From Bacillaceae bacterium UBA7792 (GTDB lineage Bacteria > Bacillota > Bacilli > Bacillales > Cytobacillaceae): a DNA stretch of 33,053 nucleotides. Of this stretch, positions 1-8,123 are shown in pieces. The stretch is taken from assembly GCA_002480735.1 (NCBI GenBank), contig DLCS01000163.1, forward strand, positions 8,121 through 41,173, given 5' to 3'. Positions within the stretch are counted from its first letter, which is position 1; each line of letters starts with the position of its first letter. The notes under the pieces are model-generated. The model was not told the origin of the DNA, searched no databases, and saw only the letters and a program-made list of their open reading frames with translations. Made by a program: the position numbers and the translations under genes.

Positions 1-40
1 TTTTATGAGTATTAATTGGAGATAGGCTAATTAGGAATAA

Positions 41-88
41 GCGAACTCCGATGGAGACTTATAAACGTTAGCAGCCGTTGGAGTTCGC
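41..88 (+). promoter_or_regulatory. Long leader hairpin before the acyl-CoA synthetase gene
   Basis: Positions 41-54 pair with 75-88 to give a 14-bp stem (outer nine pairs GCGAACTCC/GGAGTTCGC, two G-U wobbles further in) with a 20-nt loop. No U-tract follows, so it does not look like an intrinsic terminator. It ends 20 nt before the Shine-Dalgarno sequence (AAAGGAGG, 107-114). CTCCT at 92-96 could also pair with AGGAG at 109-113. It is most simply a 5' UTR structure affecting stability or translation; the pairing is visible, the role is inferred. Confidence 0.45.
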
Positions 89-122
89 ATACTCCTCTAT
101 ATTAAAAAAGGAGGTCAAATGG

Positions 123-1700
123 ATGACAACAGTAGGAGAATTAGTTGAATGGTCCGCACAGAACTATCCCGGTAAACTCGCGATCATCTGCCGACAAAAG
201 AACCAGGTCTACACTTATCAGGAGTTAGATGAAAAGATTAATCGATTTGCTTCTTCTCTACTACAATTAGGTGTGAAAAAGGGAGACGTTGTGTCAACAT
301 TCTTGTATAACACGCCTGAATTTGTGATTACTTTATTTGCGGCTGCAAAAATCGGAGCTGTTTTCAATCCGATTAATTATCGGTTAACAGCTTCTGAACT
401 TAAGTACATTCTAAATGATGCTGGTTCATCTGTGTTAGTGTTTGAAAATGTAGTTGCTGAAATTATCAATGATGTACGTGAGCTGGGAGTAAATGTTTCC
501 CATTATGTTTATATAGATGATGACCGACCAGACTATTCACTTGACTTTCATCAGCTTGTAGAAAGAGGGCAAGCAGTTAAACCGGAGGTATCCGTTACAG
601 AGAATAATACCTATATCATGATGTATACAAGTGGTACAACAGGAAGACCAAAGGGAGTAATCCATAAGCACCGTGATATGATTCATCATAATTTTTTGAT
701 GATTGAGTGTATGAAGTTAAATAAAAATGATATTGGTCTATCCGTCGCACCTCTGAATCATACAGCAGAGCTACATACTTCATTTCTTCCTCGATTGATG
801 GTTGGGGCAACCCAGGTCCTCTTACACCATTTTGAAGCGGAGACCGTCATGAAGACAATTGAGACTGAGAAAATCACTCATCTTTTTGCCGCCCCGACGA
901 TGGTTAATATGCTTCTAAATGTGAAGGATTTTGAAAACTATGATGTTTCTACACTTCGCTTACTTGGATACGGGGGAGCCTCGATGGCACCTGTGTTAAT
1001 AAAGAGATTCCAAGAAAAGACGAATGCAGAACTTATTCAAATGTTTGGTACGACTGAAATGGGTCCAGTCATGAGCGTGCTTTATTCAGATGAACAATTA
1101 TCGAAGGCGGGTGCAGCAGGAAAGCAAATTCTAACCCATCAAATGAAGGTAGTCCGGATGCCGGAGGATGGGAGACCATCACACCCAGATGAAGAATGCG
1201 AGGTCGGAGAGGTTGGAGAAATCATCGTCAAGGGCCCTTGCATGATGGAGGGATATTACAAACGGCCTGAGGCAACAGAAAGGGCATTGGCCTACGGCTG
1301 GTATCATACGGGGGATATGGGCTATATCGATGAGGATGGCTATGTTTGGATTAAGGACAGAAGTGATTACATGATTAATTCTGGTGCAGAAAATGTCTAT
1401 CCACGGGAGGTTGAGGACCAAATTCAGGAGCATCCAGAAGTGGTTGAGGTTGCCGTCATTGGAAAACCAGATCCTACCTGGGGGCAAATCGTTGTTGCCT
1501 TTGTAGTGAAAAAAGTTGGAAGTACCATCGATGCTGACACGCTTAATCAATTTCTCATTGGTGGAAAGAAATTAGCGAAATTCAAGCGTCCACGAGAATA
1601 CTATTTTGTCGAAACTCTACCGAAAACAACGAGCGGGAAACTGCAAAAGTTTGTACTTGTTAATCAATTGGAGAAGTTGGGGGAGGGGGAAAGAATATGA
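123..1700 (+). CDS. AMP-forming acyl-CoA synthetase (fatty-acid-CoA ligase family)
   Basis: A 525-aa member of the ANL adenylate-forming superfamily. It activates a carboxylic acid to acyl-AMP and then acyl-CoA in the cytoplasm. Visible core motifs: P-loop YTSGTTGRPKG (about residues 168-178), FGTTEMGP, the YHTGDMG aspartate motif, DRSDYMINSGAENVYPREVE, and C-terminal PKTTSGKLQK with the catalytic lysine near 506. The ATG at 123 is chosen because AAAGGAGG ends 8 nt upstream; a TTG-initiated extension to 78 has no ribosome site. Its stop overlaps the next start (ATGA), so it is translationally coupled to an acyl-CoA dehydrogenase. The substrate cannot be read from the sequence; medium- or long-chain, branched or aromatic acids are all possible. 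Confidence 0.88.
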   Translation: MTTVGELVEWSAQNYPGKLAIICRQKNQVYTYQELDEKINRFASSLLQLGVKKGDVVSTFLYNTPEFVITLFAAAKIGAVFNPINYRLTASELKYILNDAGSSVLVFENVVAEIINDVRELGVNVSHYVYIDDDRPDYSLDFHQLVERGQAVKPEVSVTENNTYIMMYTSGTTGRPKGVIHKHRDMIHHNFLMIECMKLNKNDIGLSVAPLNHTAELHTSFLPRLMVGATQVLLHHFEAETVMKTIETEKITHLFAAPTMVNMLLNVKDFENYDVSTLRLLGYGGASMAPVLIKRFQEKTNAELIQMFGTTEMGPVMSVLYSDEQLSKAGAAGKQILTHQMKVVRMPEDGRPSHPDEECEVGEVGEIIVKGPCMMEGYYKRPEATERALAYGWYHTGDMGYIDEDGYVWIKDRSDYMINSGAENVYPREVEDQIQEHPEVVEVAVIGKPDPTWGQIVVAFVVKKVGSTIDADTLNQFLIGGKKLAKFKRPREYYFVETLPKTTSGKLQKFVLVNQLEKLGEGERI

Positions 1701-2872
1701 ACAAAACGGCAGAAGGATTTGTAAATACATTTGATCTATCTTCTGAACACCTAGAAATTAAAGAAGGGATCCATCGCTTGGCTCAAGATAAGATTAAACC
1801 AAGAGCGATGGAAATCGATGAGCAAGCGGAATACCCGATGGATATTTTGGAACTATTATCTGACTATGGCTATATTGGCGCCAATATGCCTGAGGAATAT
1901 GGTGGGGCTGGATTAGATCTCTTAAGCTTTTGTTTAATTGTAGAGGAAATTGCGAGAGTATGTGCTTCTTCATCCCAGGTGGCTGTGGTCCAGGAATTGG
2001 GCACTTTACCAATAATGATCGGTGGAGAAGAAAGTCTCAAGAAGCGGTATCTACCGAAGCTAGCGACCGGTAAGAATATTGCTGCCTATGCTCTAACAGA
2101 ACCAAACGCGGGTTCTGACGTGAGAAGTTTAAAGACGAAGGCGGAACGAACGGGTGATACCTATGTGTTGAATGGGCAAAAAATGTTTATTAGTAATGGT
2201 GGGGTGGCAGATGTGTATTCTGTCTTCGCCCAAACGGAGAAGGGCATCACTGCTTTCGTCGTTGAAAAAGATACCCCAGGCTTTGAAGTGGGAAAATTAG
2301 AGAAGAAAATGGGGATTAAAGGCTCACCGACCGCCCAATTATTCTTTGAAAACTGTGTTATACCTTTAGAAAATCGAATTGGAGAAGAAGGAGAAGGCTG
2401 GTTAATTGCCATGAAAACCTTTGATAAATCAAGACCAACCGTTGCTGCCCAGGCTTTAGGAATCGCTCAAGGCGCCCTTGATGTTGCTCTTGAATATGTT
2501 CAAGAAAGGGAACAGTTTGGAAAGAGTATTAGTTCTTTTCAGGCTATCCAATTTATGCTAGCTGATATGAAGACACAAATTGAGGCAGCACGAGGACTAG
2601 TATATCGTGCGGCGGCGAAAGTCAATGACCTTACCTCTACTGGGAAGAATCCAGAGTTAACGCAGAGCTCTTCAATGGCTAAGATGTTCGCATCAGATGT
2701 GGCGATGAAGGTAACGACAGATGCCGTCCAGCTATTAGGTGGCTATGGCTTCATTCATGAGTATCAAGTAGAGAGAATGATGAGGGATGCGAAAATCACG
2801 CAAATTTATGAAGGTACCAATCAAATTCAACGGATGGTAATCGCTAGAACAATGCTTGGAGGAAAAAAATAA
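1697..2872 (+). CDS. Acyl-CoA dehydrogenase
   Basis: A 391-aa FAD-dependent acyl-CoA dehydrogenase. It introduces the alpha-beta double bond of an acyl-CoA and passes electrons to ETF. Signatures: YALTEPNAGSDVRSLKT in the middle beta domain, and the C-terminal helical signature QLLGGYGF...MRDAKITQIYEGTNQIQ, whose glutamate (about residue 372) is the usual catalytic base position of short/medium-chain enzymes. Length is typical. It starts inside the stop codon of the ligase (ATGA overlap) with a G-rich ribosome site and overlaps the hydrolase start by one base, so the three genes form a tight operon. The natural partner sequence is ligase then dehydrogenase, the first two steps of beta-oxidation. 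Chain specificity is unknown. Confidence 0.92.
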   Translation: MNKTAEGFVNTFDLSSEHLEIKEGIHRLAQDKIKPRAMEIDEQAEYPMDILELLSDYGYIGANMPEEYGGAGLDLLSFCLIVEEIARVCASSSQVAVVQELGTLPIMIGGEESLKKRYLPKLATGKNIAAYALTEPNAGSDVRSLKTKAERTGDTYVLNGQKMFISNGGVADVYSVFAQTEKGITAFVVEKDTPGFEVGKLEKKMGIKGSPTAQLFFENCVIPLENRIGEEGEGWLIAMKTFDKSRPTVAAQALGIAQGALDVALEYVQEREQFGKSISSFQAIQFMLADMKTQIEAARGLVYRAAAKVNDLTSTGKNPELTQSSSMAKMFASDVAMKVTTDAVQLLGGYGFIHEYQVERMMRDAKITQIYEGTNQIQRMVIARTMLGGKK

Positions 2873-3567
2873 TGAAATTACTATTCATTCATGGAGCTGG
2901 AGGAACAAAGAGCAAGTGGAGGAAAATTGAACATTTATTATTAGATGATAACTATGAGGTCATTGATCTCCCAGGGCATGGTAAAAATGAATACAACGCA
3001 ATAACCTCTATCCAAGACTATGCTGCTTACATGAACGAGCATGTGAAAGAAGATACGATTGTGGTCGGTCATTCGATGGGAGGGTTAATTGCATTAGAGT
3101 TAGCTGCAAGAAATAACAACGTGAAGGGAATCGTTCTTGCTGCAAGCTTCTATGAATTGCCCGTTCACGAGAAGATTCTTGCTAAATTATCAGGGGGAGA
3201 ATTTCCACCTTCTCTTTTCCATGTATCCTATGGCAAAGAGGCGAGCACGGAATTAATAGAGGAAGAAAAGAAAGAGTTAGATCTGGTACCAGTCGGTGTT
3301 TCGTATGCAGATTTCCGTGCAACAAATATATACAAAGAAGGGAAAGAAACACTAGCAAGCTTAAAAATTCCAGTCTGTGCAATTCTTGGGGAACAGGATC
3401 GGCTATTACCACCAGGAGCCGAAGAGGCACTAAAAAGAGTAAGGGGGGATATGAAGATTTCTATTATTAACGGTTCTGGCCATTATGTCATGGTGGAAAA
3501 ACCAGAGGAATTTGTCGAAAAATTACAGGTATTTGTTGATGAAGTTCACAAGCTAAAAACAAACTAA
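2872..3567 (+). CDS. Alpha/beta-fold hydrolase
   Basis: A 231-aa soluble alpha/beta hydrolase. The oxyanion-side motif HGAGG lies near residues 7-11, the nucleophile elbow is GHSMGG (Ser68), the acid is probably Asp176 in LGEQDRLLPP, and the base His204 in GSGHYVMVEKPEEF, so the triad is intact. The start overlaps the dehydrogenase stop (TAATG), with GGAGGA just upstream. Its position between beta-oxidation-type genes and a permease suggests an esterase, lactonase or acyl-CoA thioesterase acting on the substrate or an intermediate. That is inference from context; this superfamily is too broad for a substrate call. No signal peptide is seen. Confidence 0.8.
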   Translation: MKLLFIHGAGGTKSKWRKIEHLLLDDNYEVIDLPGHGKNEYNAITSIQDYAAYMNEHVKEDTIVVGHSMGGLIALELAARNNNVKGIVLAASFYELPVHEKILAKLSGGEFPPSLFHVSYGKEASTELIEEEKKELDLVPVGVSYADFRATNIYKEGKETLASLKIPVCAILGEQDRLLPPGAEEALKRVRGDMKISIINGSGHYVMVEKPEEFVEKLQVFVDEVHKLKTN

Positions 3568-3597
3568 AACGTTTTTAAAAAGGAGTGGGGTAAGAGG

Positions 3598-4977
3598 ATG
3601 GGAATGTATAAAAGAAGAAATGAGGGTGCCGAACAGCCTTCAATGTTAGGCCCATTGAAGCTGAGATTGCCTTTTGTGCACTATAAAATAGAACTTCCTG
3701 ATTGGATACAGGGTGCCATTTTATGCGTTGTCCCGATGGGGGTAACAGCGATTATGATGGATGTTCTTGGAATTCCTTTTGAAATTGCAATTGCATTTGT
3801 GATCATTAATAACTTCCTATATCTTCTGCACACTCATTTCGGTGATCCGTCTATTGCAGGCTGGATCACTGCGGGAATTCCCTTATATGTAGGGTTTTTG
3901 ACTGGATTCCCAGAGGGGGAAGCTAGAATCCTAGCATTGATAGCCCTTCAGTTAACCATAGCCGTCATCTTCCTAGTGATGGGGCTCTTTAAAGGGGCCG
4001 ATGTATTAGTCAAAAAACTCCCAACCTCATTGAAGGCAGGAATCCTGCTTGGTGCAGGTTTTGCAGCCATCTATGGTGAATTTGCAGCTACTGGCCGTGT
4101 ATGGACGATGCCGATTACGATTCTTGTAGGTGCAGCCTTAGGATTCTTTATGATGTTTTCGAAAACGGCTGAACCTTTAAGACAAAAGTATTCAGCTTTT
4201 AGATATATGGCCCAATTCGGAATTGCAATTCCTTTCTTTCTAGCTTATGTTTTTGGTATATTAATAGGAGAAGTTTCAGCACCGAACCTATCATGGAGCT
4301 TTGTTCCGCTTCCGATAGGAGAAATTCTTTCGAATTATAGTGTTTTTGGTATCGGATTTCCTAGTTTTGATTATTTTGTGAAAGCGTTTCCTTTGGGGGT
4401 TGCCGCTTATATCATTGCATTCGGTGATATTTTAGTTGTAAGTTCGATTTTGAAAAAAGCGGATGAAGTAAGAACAGATGAGAAAGTTGTTTTCAGCCCT
4501 TCAAGAAACAGCATCATCGTATCTATCAGAAACTTCATTGAGGGATTATTCATGCCTTATTTACCATTGTCAGGTCCACAATGGACTGCTGGGCAAGTAC
4601 TTGTTGTTAATCGATATATGAATAACTCACGCAAGCAGGTTGATAGTTATTGGGGTGGAGCCACGGGGATCTTCTGGGGAATGAGTATTGCCTTAATGCT
4701 TGGACCTGTCGTTTCCTTCTTCCAACCTGGGATAAATATTGGGATGGCTCTAACAATGATGATTCAAGGGTATTTATGTGGATACTTAGCGATGGAAATA
4801 CTAAAGGATCACTCAAACCTTGAGCGGGGAATTGCCATTATTATTGGGGCAGTTCTAGCAACGAAAGGTGCAGCATGGGGACTTGGAATCGGGATTGTCC
4901 TATGGTTGCTATTAGAAAAGCAATGGGTTTTATCACAGCCTGTAACAAGTAATAAGGACGCGGAAAGCTCTATATAG
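3598..4977 (+). CDS. Polytopic permease, NCS2/SulP-like
   Basis: A 459-aa integral membrane protein with about 12-14 hydrophobic segments starting near residue 37. It has a hydrophilic N-terminus (about 35 residues) and a short polar C-tail. The overall look (paired re-entrant-like stretches rich in Gly/Pro, such as HFGDPSIAGWITAGIP and GFPSFDYFVKAFPLG) recalls the nucleobase-cation symporter-2/SulP fold, but the classical xanthine or uracil permease signature is not visible, so the substrate is open. It follows the hydrolase by 30 nt with its own AAGGAG at 3580-3585. A second ATG at 3604 is also possible. It is probably the uptake system for the compound degraded by this cluster (inference). 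Confidence 0.65.
   Translation: MGMYKRRNEGAEQPSMLGPLKLRLPFVHYKIELPDWIQGAILCVVPMGVTAIMMDVLGIPFEIAIAFVIINNFLYLLHTHFGDPSIAGWITAGIPLYVGFLTGFPEGEARILALIALQLTIAVIFLVMGLFKGADVLVKKLPTSLKAGILLGAGFAAIYGEFAATGRVWTMPITILVGAALGFFMMFSKTAEPLRQKYSAFRYMAQFGIAIPFFLAYVFGILIGEVSAPNLSWSFVPLPIGEILSNYSVFGIGFPSFDYFVKAFPLGVAAYIIAFGDILVVSSILKKADEVRTDEKVVFSPSRNSIIVSIRNFIEGLFMPYLPLSGPQWTAGQVLVVNRYMNNSRKQVDSYWGGATGIFWGMSIALMLGPVVSFFQPGINIGMALTMMIQGYLCGYLAMEILKDHSNLERGIAIIIGAVLATKGAAWGLGIGIVLWLLLEKQWVLSQPVTSNKDAESSI
4378..4392. promoter_or_regulatory. Candidate cre (CcpA) site inside the permease gene
   Basis: GTGAAAGCGTTTCCT matches the cre consensus WTGNAANCGNWNNCW at 14 of 15 positions; only the first base fails. It lies within the permease coding sequence, where cre sites can act as roadblocks to elongation. 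ccpA itself is in this window. The bases also encode ordinary codons, so chance is not excluded. Confidence 0.35.
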
Positions 4978-4986
4978 TCTAATGAT

Positions 4987-5014
4987 TTGACATAAAATAA
5001 CGGAATATTAGTAA
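4987..5014 (+). promoter_or_regulatory. SigA-type promoter for the aldehyde dehydrogenase gene
   Basis: A consensus -35 TTGACA (4987-4992) is followed after 16 bp by TAGTAA (5009-5014) as a weak -10. It lies in the 78-bp gap after the permease, so the dehydrogenase can be expressed separately. The -10 lies inside the imperfect palindrome listed next. Confidence 0.5.
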
Positions 5015-5037
5015 TGAATGAATGATTAATAATATTC
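5003..5037. promoter_or_regulatory. Palindromic operator candidate, FadR-like half site
   Basis: GAATATTA (5003-5010) and TAATATTC (5030-5037) form inverted arms. Inner TAAT/ATTA add four more pairs after one mismatch, around the loop GAATGAATG. The structure covers the -10 and start-site region, the usual place for a repressor. The stretch 5015-5032 begins with a perfect TGAATGA half site and agrees with the Bacillus FadR consensus TGAATGANTANTCATTCA at most positions. The neighbouring genes are of FadR-regulon type, but the assignment is inference. Confidence 0.4.
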
Positions 5038-5055
5038 TATCCTCAGGAGGGTATT

Positions 5056-6486
5056 ATGCTTTACATGAATGGAAAATGGGTAGAATCAAGATCTCACAAG
5101 GAATTTGCCGTTTATAATCCAGCAAGTGGTGAAGAGATTGGAAGAGTAGCTGATGGGAGCAAAGAAGATACGGCCATCGCTATTGAGGCAGCAGCAAGAG
5201 CATTTGAGGGATGGTCAAGCCTGACTTCTTATGAAAGGTCACGTTATTTGTACAAGGTCTATGAAATCATGATTGAGAGAAAGGAAAGCCTCGCTCGTCT
5301 GATGACCATTGAACAGGGGAAGCCTTTGAAAGCAGCTCGAAATGAGGTTCAGTATGGTGCTGATTTCCTCTTGTGGTATGCAGAAGAAGCGAAACGCGTA
5401 TATGGCAGTGTCATCCCTGCACCGAGAAAGGATCAGAGATTTATCGTCTTAAAGCAGCCGGTAGGGGTTGTTGGGGCTATTACTCCGTGGAATTATCCAA
5501 TTTCCATGATTACTCGAAAAGTGGCACCTGCTATAGCTGCCGGGTGTACGGTTGTATTAAAGCCAGCTGAGCAAACCCCGCTATGTGCGGTCGAAATCTT
5601 TAAAGTCTTTGCTGATGCTGGACTACCTGATGGTGTTGTCAATCTAATTACTTCTACACATCCACAGGAAATCGGTGAGGAGCTTTTAACCAACCCGCAT
5701 GTGAAAAAGATTACGTTTACAGGCTCCACTGAGGTTGGCAAAGAAATTTCCGAAAAAGCAGCAAGAAATGTGAAAAGAGTTTCGATGGAACTTGGAGGAC
5801 ATGCCCCTTTCATCGTCTATGATGATGCGAATCCCATTTATGCAGCAAAAGGACTCTCGCTCGTTAAATTTCTTAATACAGGTCAGGCTTGCATTAGTCC
5901 AAATCGTATTTTTGTACACAAGTCAATTGTAGAAGAGTTTACAGCGACGTTGGTTGAGAGAGTGAATAAATTAAAGGCTGGCAATGGTCTTGAGGAAGGG
6001 GTTTCAATCGGTCCATTAGTAGATACGGCCGCTATTGAAAAAGTAGATAGGCAAGTGAAGGATGCGTTAGAGAAGGGGGCCAAACTTGAAGTCGGAGGTG
6101 GCAGGCTTCTTGAGAAGGGACTCGATAAAGGGAATTATTATGCCCCTACCGTTCTATCTGGAATCACTGAGGATATGAGGATTTATCGGGAAGAAACATT
6201 CGGTCCAGTCGCTCCAATTATTTCGTTTGACTCTGATGAAGAGGTTCTTCAGATGGCAAATGATACGAACTATGGATTGGCCGCCTATATCTATACGCAA
6301 AATCTCTCAAAAGCAATGAAGGCATTCGAAGGGTTGAACTTTGGAATCATTGGAATTAATGATATCAATCCAACCGCTGCCGCCGCACCTTTTGGTGGAA
6401 TGAAAGAGAGCGGATTAGGTAGAGAAGGCGGCATGGAAGGGATTGAAGAATACCTCGAAACAAAACTTGGTGGATTTTCTCTGTAA
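5056..6486 (+). CDS. NAD(P)-dependent aldehyde dehydrogenase, succinate-semialdehyde dehydrogenase type
   Basis: A 476-aa aldehyde dehydrogenase that oxidises an aldehyde to its acid with NAD(P). The general base is Glu245 in SMELGGHAPF and the nucleophile is Cys279 in NTGQACISPNR. TPWNYP, KPAEQTPL and FTGSTEVGK are the usual Rossmann and substrate-site motifs. The phrases LKAGNGLEEGVSIGPLV and KESGLGREGG are typical of the GabD-like subfamily, so succinate semialdehyde or a related omega-oxo acid is the best guess. Start ATG at 5056 follows AGGAGGG by a few bases. It has its own promoter and palindrome upstream and ends at a bidirectional terminator. Context suggests it makes the acid that the acyl-CoA synthetase activates (inference). 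Confidence 0.85.
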   Translation: MLYMNGKWVESRSHKEFAVYNPASGEEIGRVADGSKEDTAIAIEAAARAFEGWSSLTSYERSRYLYKVYEIMIERKESLARLMTIEQGKPLKAARNEVQYGADFLLWYAEEAKRVYGSVIPAPRKDQRFIVLKQPVGVVGAITPWNYPISMITRKVAPAIAAGCTVVLKPAEQTPLCAVEIFKVFADAGLPDGVVNLITSTHPQEIGEELLTNPHVKKITFTGSTEVGKEISEKAARNVKRVSMELGGHAPFIVYDDANPIYAAKGLSLVKFLNTGQACISPNRIFVHKSIVEEFTATLVERVNKLKAGNGLEEGVSIGPLVDTAAIEKVDRQVKDALEKGAKLEVGGGRLLEKGLDKGNYYAPTVLSGITEDMRIYREETFGPVAPIISFDSDEEVLQMANDTNYGLAAYIYTQNLSKAMKAFEGLNFGIIGINDINPTAAAAPFGGMKESGLGREGGMEGIEEYLETKLGGFSL

Positions 6487-6525
6487 GAATTGATACTGAA
6501 AAAATGACAAAGCTAATAAAAAATG

Positions 6526-6558
6526 AAAAGCATCATCCCAGTTAAGGGTGATGCTTTT
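6526..6558. terminator. Bidirectional terminator between the dehydrogenase gene and ytzB
   Basis: AAAAGCATCA(T)CCC and GGGTGATGCTTTT form a GC-containing stem with one bulged T and loop AGTTAA. A/T runs on both outer sides let it serve both convergent genes. Confidence 0.8.
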
Positions 6559-6568
6559 AAACTATAGG

Positions 6569-6880
6569 CTATAGTTTCACGGTTTCAATCACGCTGCCTG
6601 TGACGGCATCTGCCACAAATTCATATTGCTCAATCTTCTCATCAATTGCTCTTGAAATGCCACCCTTATACACCGTGTAGGTGAAATGAGCCTTTTCGTA
6701 TGGTTCCGTATTCATATGGATCCACGAGCCGCTAATCGGTCCAGCCTGCTTAAATAACTCCTTTGCATTTGACAATGCTTTTTCCGGTGAAACCATCGTT
6801 TTGGAATCGAGAATTTCCTTCGTCACAAATCCACTTACGATTCCAACACTAAGCCCTAGAAAAAAAGATTTCCAGTTCAA
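6569..6880 (-). CDS. ytzB: PepSY-domain membrane-anchored protein YtzB
   Basis: A 103-aa protein with an N-terminal hydrophobic anchor (about residues 5-20) and an extracytoplasmic PepSY-like region that ends with the typical strand FVADAVTGSVIETVKL. PepSY domains are thought to modulate proteases. The start is TTG (complement of 6878-6880), supported by GGAGG 7 nt upstream; no ATG fits. It sits divergent from ytoP, as recalled for ytzB in B. subtilis. The exact function is unknown. Confidence 0.75.
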   Translation of the reverse strand: MNWKSFFLGLSVGIVSGFVTKEILDSKTMVSPEKALSNAKELFKQAGPISGSWIHMNTEPYEKAHFTYTVYKGGISRAIDEKIEQYEFVADAVTGSVIETVKL

Positions 6881-7018
6881 TGAAAAGCCTCCAATCCGGT
6901 CAGAATGAATTTCTTACTTCCCTTATATTAACACAGTTGAAATCTGAAAGTGGTAAGAGTAAAGAAACTTCTGTAAAATAAAGCATATACATAAGTTTAC
7001 TTGAAGGAGACATAAAGG

Positions 7019-8086
7019 ATGAACGAGAAAACAAGACAGCTATTCAAAACTTTAACTGAGCTACCTGGTGCACCAGGGAACGAGCATTTGGTGAGAAATT
7101 TCATGCGTGAAGAGCTTTCTAAATATGCAGATGAGGTAGTGCAGGACAAGCTTGGCAGCATCTTTGGTGTGAGAAAAGGGGATGGCCCTATCGTCATGGC
7201 TGCTGGCCATATGGATGAAGTCGGCTTTATGGTAACCGCCATTACGGATAATGGAATGCTTAGATTCCAAACCCTTGGTGGCTGGTGGAATCAGGTTCTT
7301 TTAGCACAGCGTGTACAAATTATTACAGAGAACGGCCCAATTGTTGGGGTAATTGGTTCCATTCCTCCTCATTTATTAGACGAGGAAAAAAGAAAGAAGC
7401 CGATGGAAGTCGAGAACATGCTTATCGATATCGGTGCGGATGACCGTGAGGATGCGATCAAAATTGGCATTAAGCCTGGTCAGCAAATTGTACCGATTTG
7501 TCCGTTTACACCAATGGCAAACGAGAAGAAAATTCTCGCAAAGGCTTGGGATAATCGCTATGGCTGCGGTCTTTCAATTGAACTATTGGAAGCGTTAAAG
7601 GATGAGAAGCTTCCAAATACCCTTTACTCTGGTGCAACCGTTCAAGAAGAGGTTGGACTACGAGGTGCACAAACAGCAGCGACAATGATTAAACCAGATA
7701 TTTTCTTTGCGATGGATGCAAGTCCAGCCAATGACATGACCGGAGACAAAAAGGAATTTGGCCATTTAGGGAAGGGAACCCTTTTAAGAATTCTCGATCG
7801 CTCAATGGTTACACATCGTGGCATGAGAGAATTTGTCTTGGATACAGCTGAAACCCATCACATTCCTTACCAATATTTTGTTTCACCAGGTGGAACCGAT
7901 GCGGGGCGAGTTCATTTAACAAATGAAGGGGTTCCAAGTGCGGTGATCGGCATTTGTTCTCGCTACATTCATACCCATGCATCAATCGTGCATGTCGATG
8001 ATTACGCAGCGGCGAAGGAATTATTAATCAAGCTCGTAAAGGCTTGTGACAAAACAACAGTTGAAACGATTCGTCAAAACTCATAA
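7019..8086 (+). CDS. ytoP: M42-family aminopeptidase YtoP
   Basis: A 355-aa dinuclear-metal peptidase of the M42 (TET/glutamyl aminopeptidase) family, cytoplasmic and usually dodecameric. Metal and catalytic residues are visible in order: [10 protein letters not shown] (His64, Asp66), [10 protein letters not shown] (bridging Asp), [11 protein letters not shown] (Glu pair), [10 protein letters not shown] (Asp), and a C-terminal [11 protein letters not shown] (His ligand). Start ATG at 7019 follows GAAGGAG with good spacing. It is followed after 37 nt by a DUF84 gene and is probably co-transcribed with it. It likely finishes degradation of intracellular peptides. Family call is firm; substrate preference is not visible. 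Confidence 0.9.
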   Translation: MNEKTRQLFKTLTELPGAPGNEHLVRNFMREELSKYADEVVQDKLGSIFGVRKGDGPIVMAAGHMDEVGFMVTAITDNGMLRFQTLGGWWNQVLLAQRVQIITENGPIVGVIGSIPPHLLDEEKRKKPMEVENMLIDIGADDREDAIKIGIKPGQQIVPICPFTPMANEKKILAKAWDNRYGCGLSIELLEALKDEKLPNTLYSGATVQEEVGLRGAQTAATMIKPDIFFAMDASPANDMTGDKKEFGHLGKGTLLRILDRSMVTHRGMREFVLDTAETHHIPYQYFVSPGGTDAGRVHLTNEGVPSAVIGICSRYIHTHASIVHVDDYAAAKELLIKLVKACDKTTVETIRQNS

Positions 8087-8123
8087 ATTCATTTTCTACC
8101 GGATGAAAGAAGGTATATTCACC

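Noticed and set aside
1179..1550. Antisense ORF of 123 codons in the acyl-CoA synthetase gene
   Set aside because: It mirrors a clearly conserved coding region and has no ribosome site; the same holds for the other antisense ORFs under known genes.
3564..3580. Palindrome around AAAACGTTTT before the permease as a cre
   Set aside because: The outer TG and CA of the cre consensus are missing; it is probably chance in A/T-rich DNA.
8046..8123. Upstream start for the DUF84 gene
   Set aside because: It would overlap ytoP and precede the family's normal first residues (MKIVIGTKNP).
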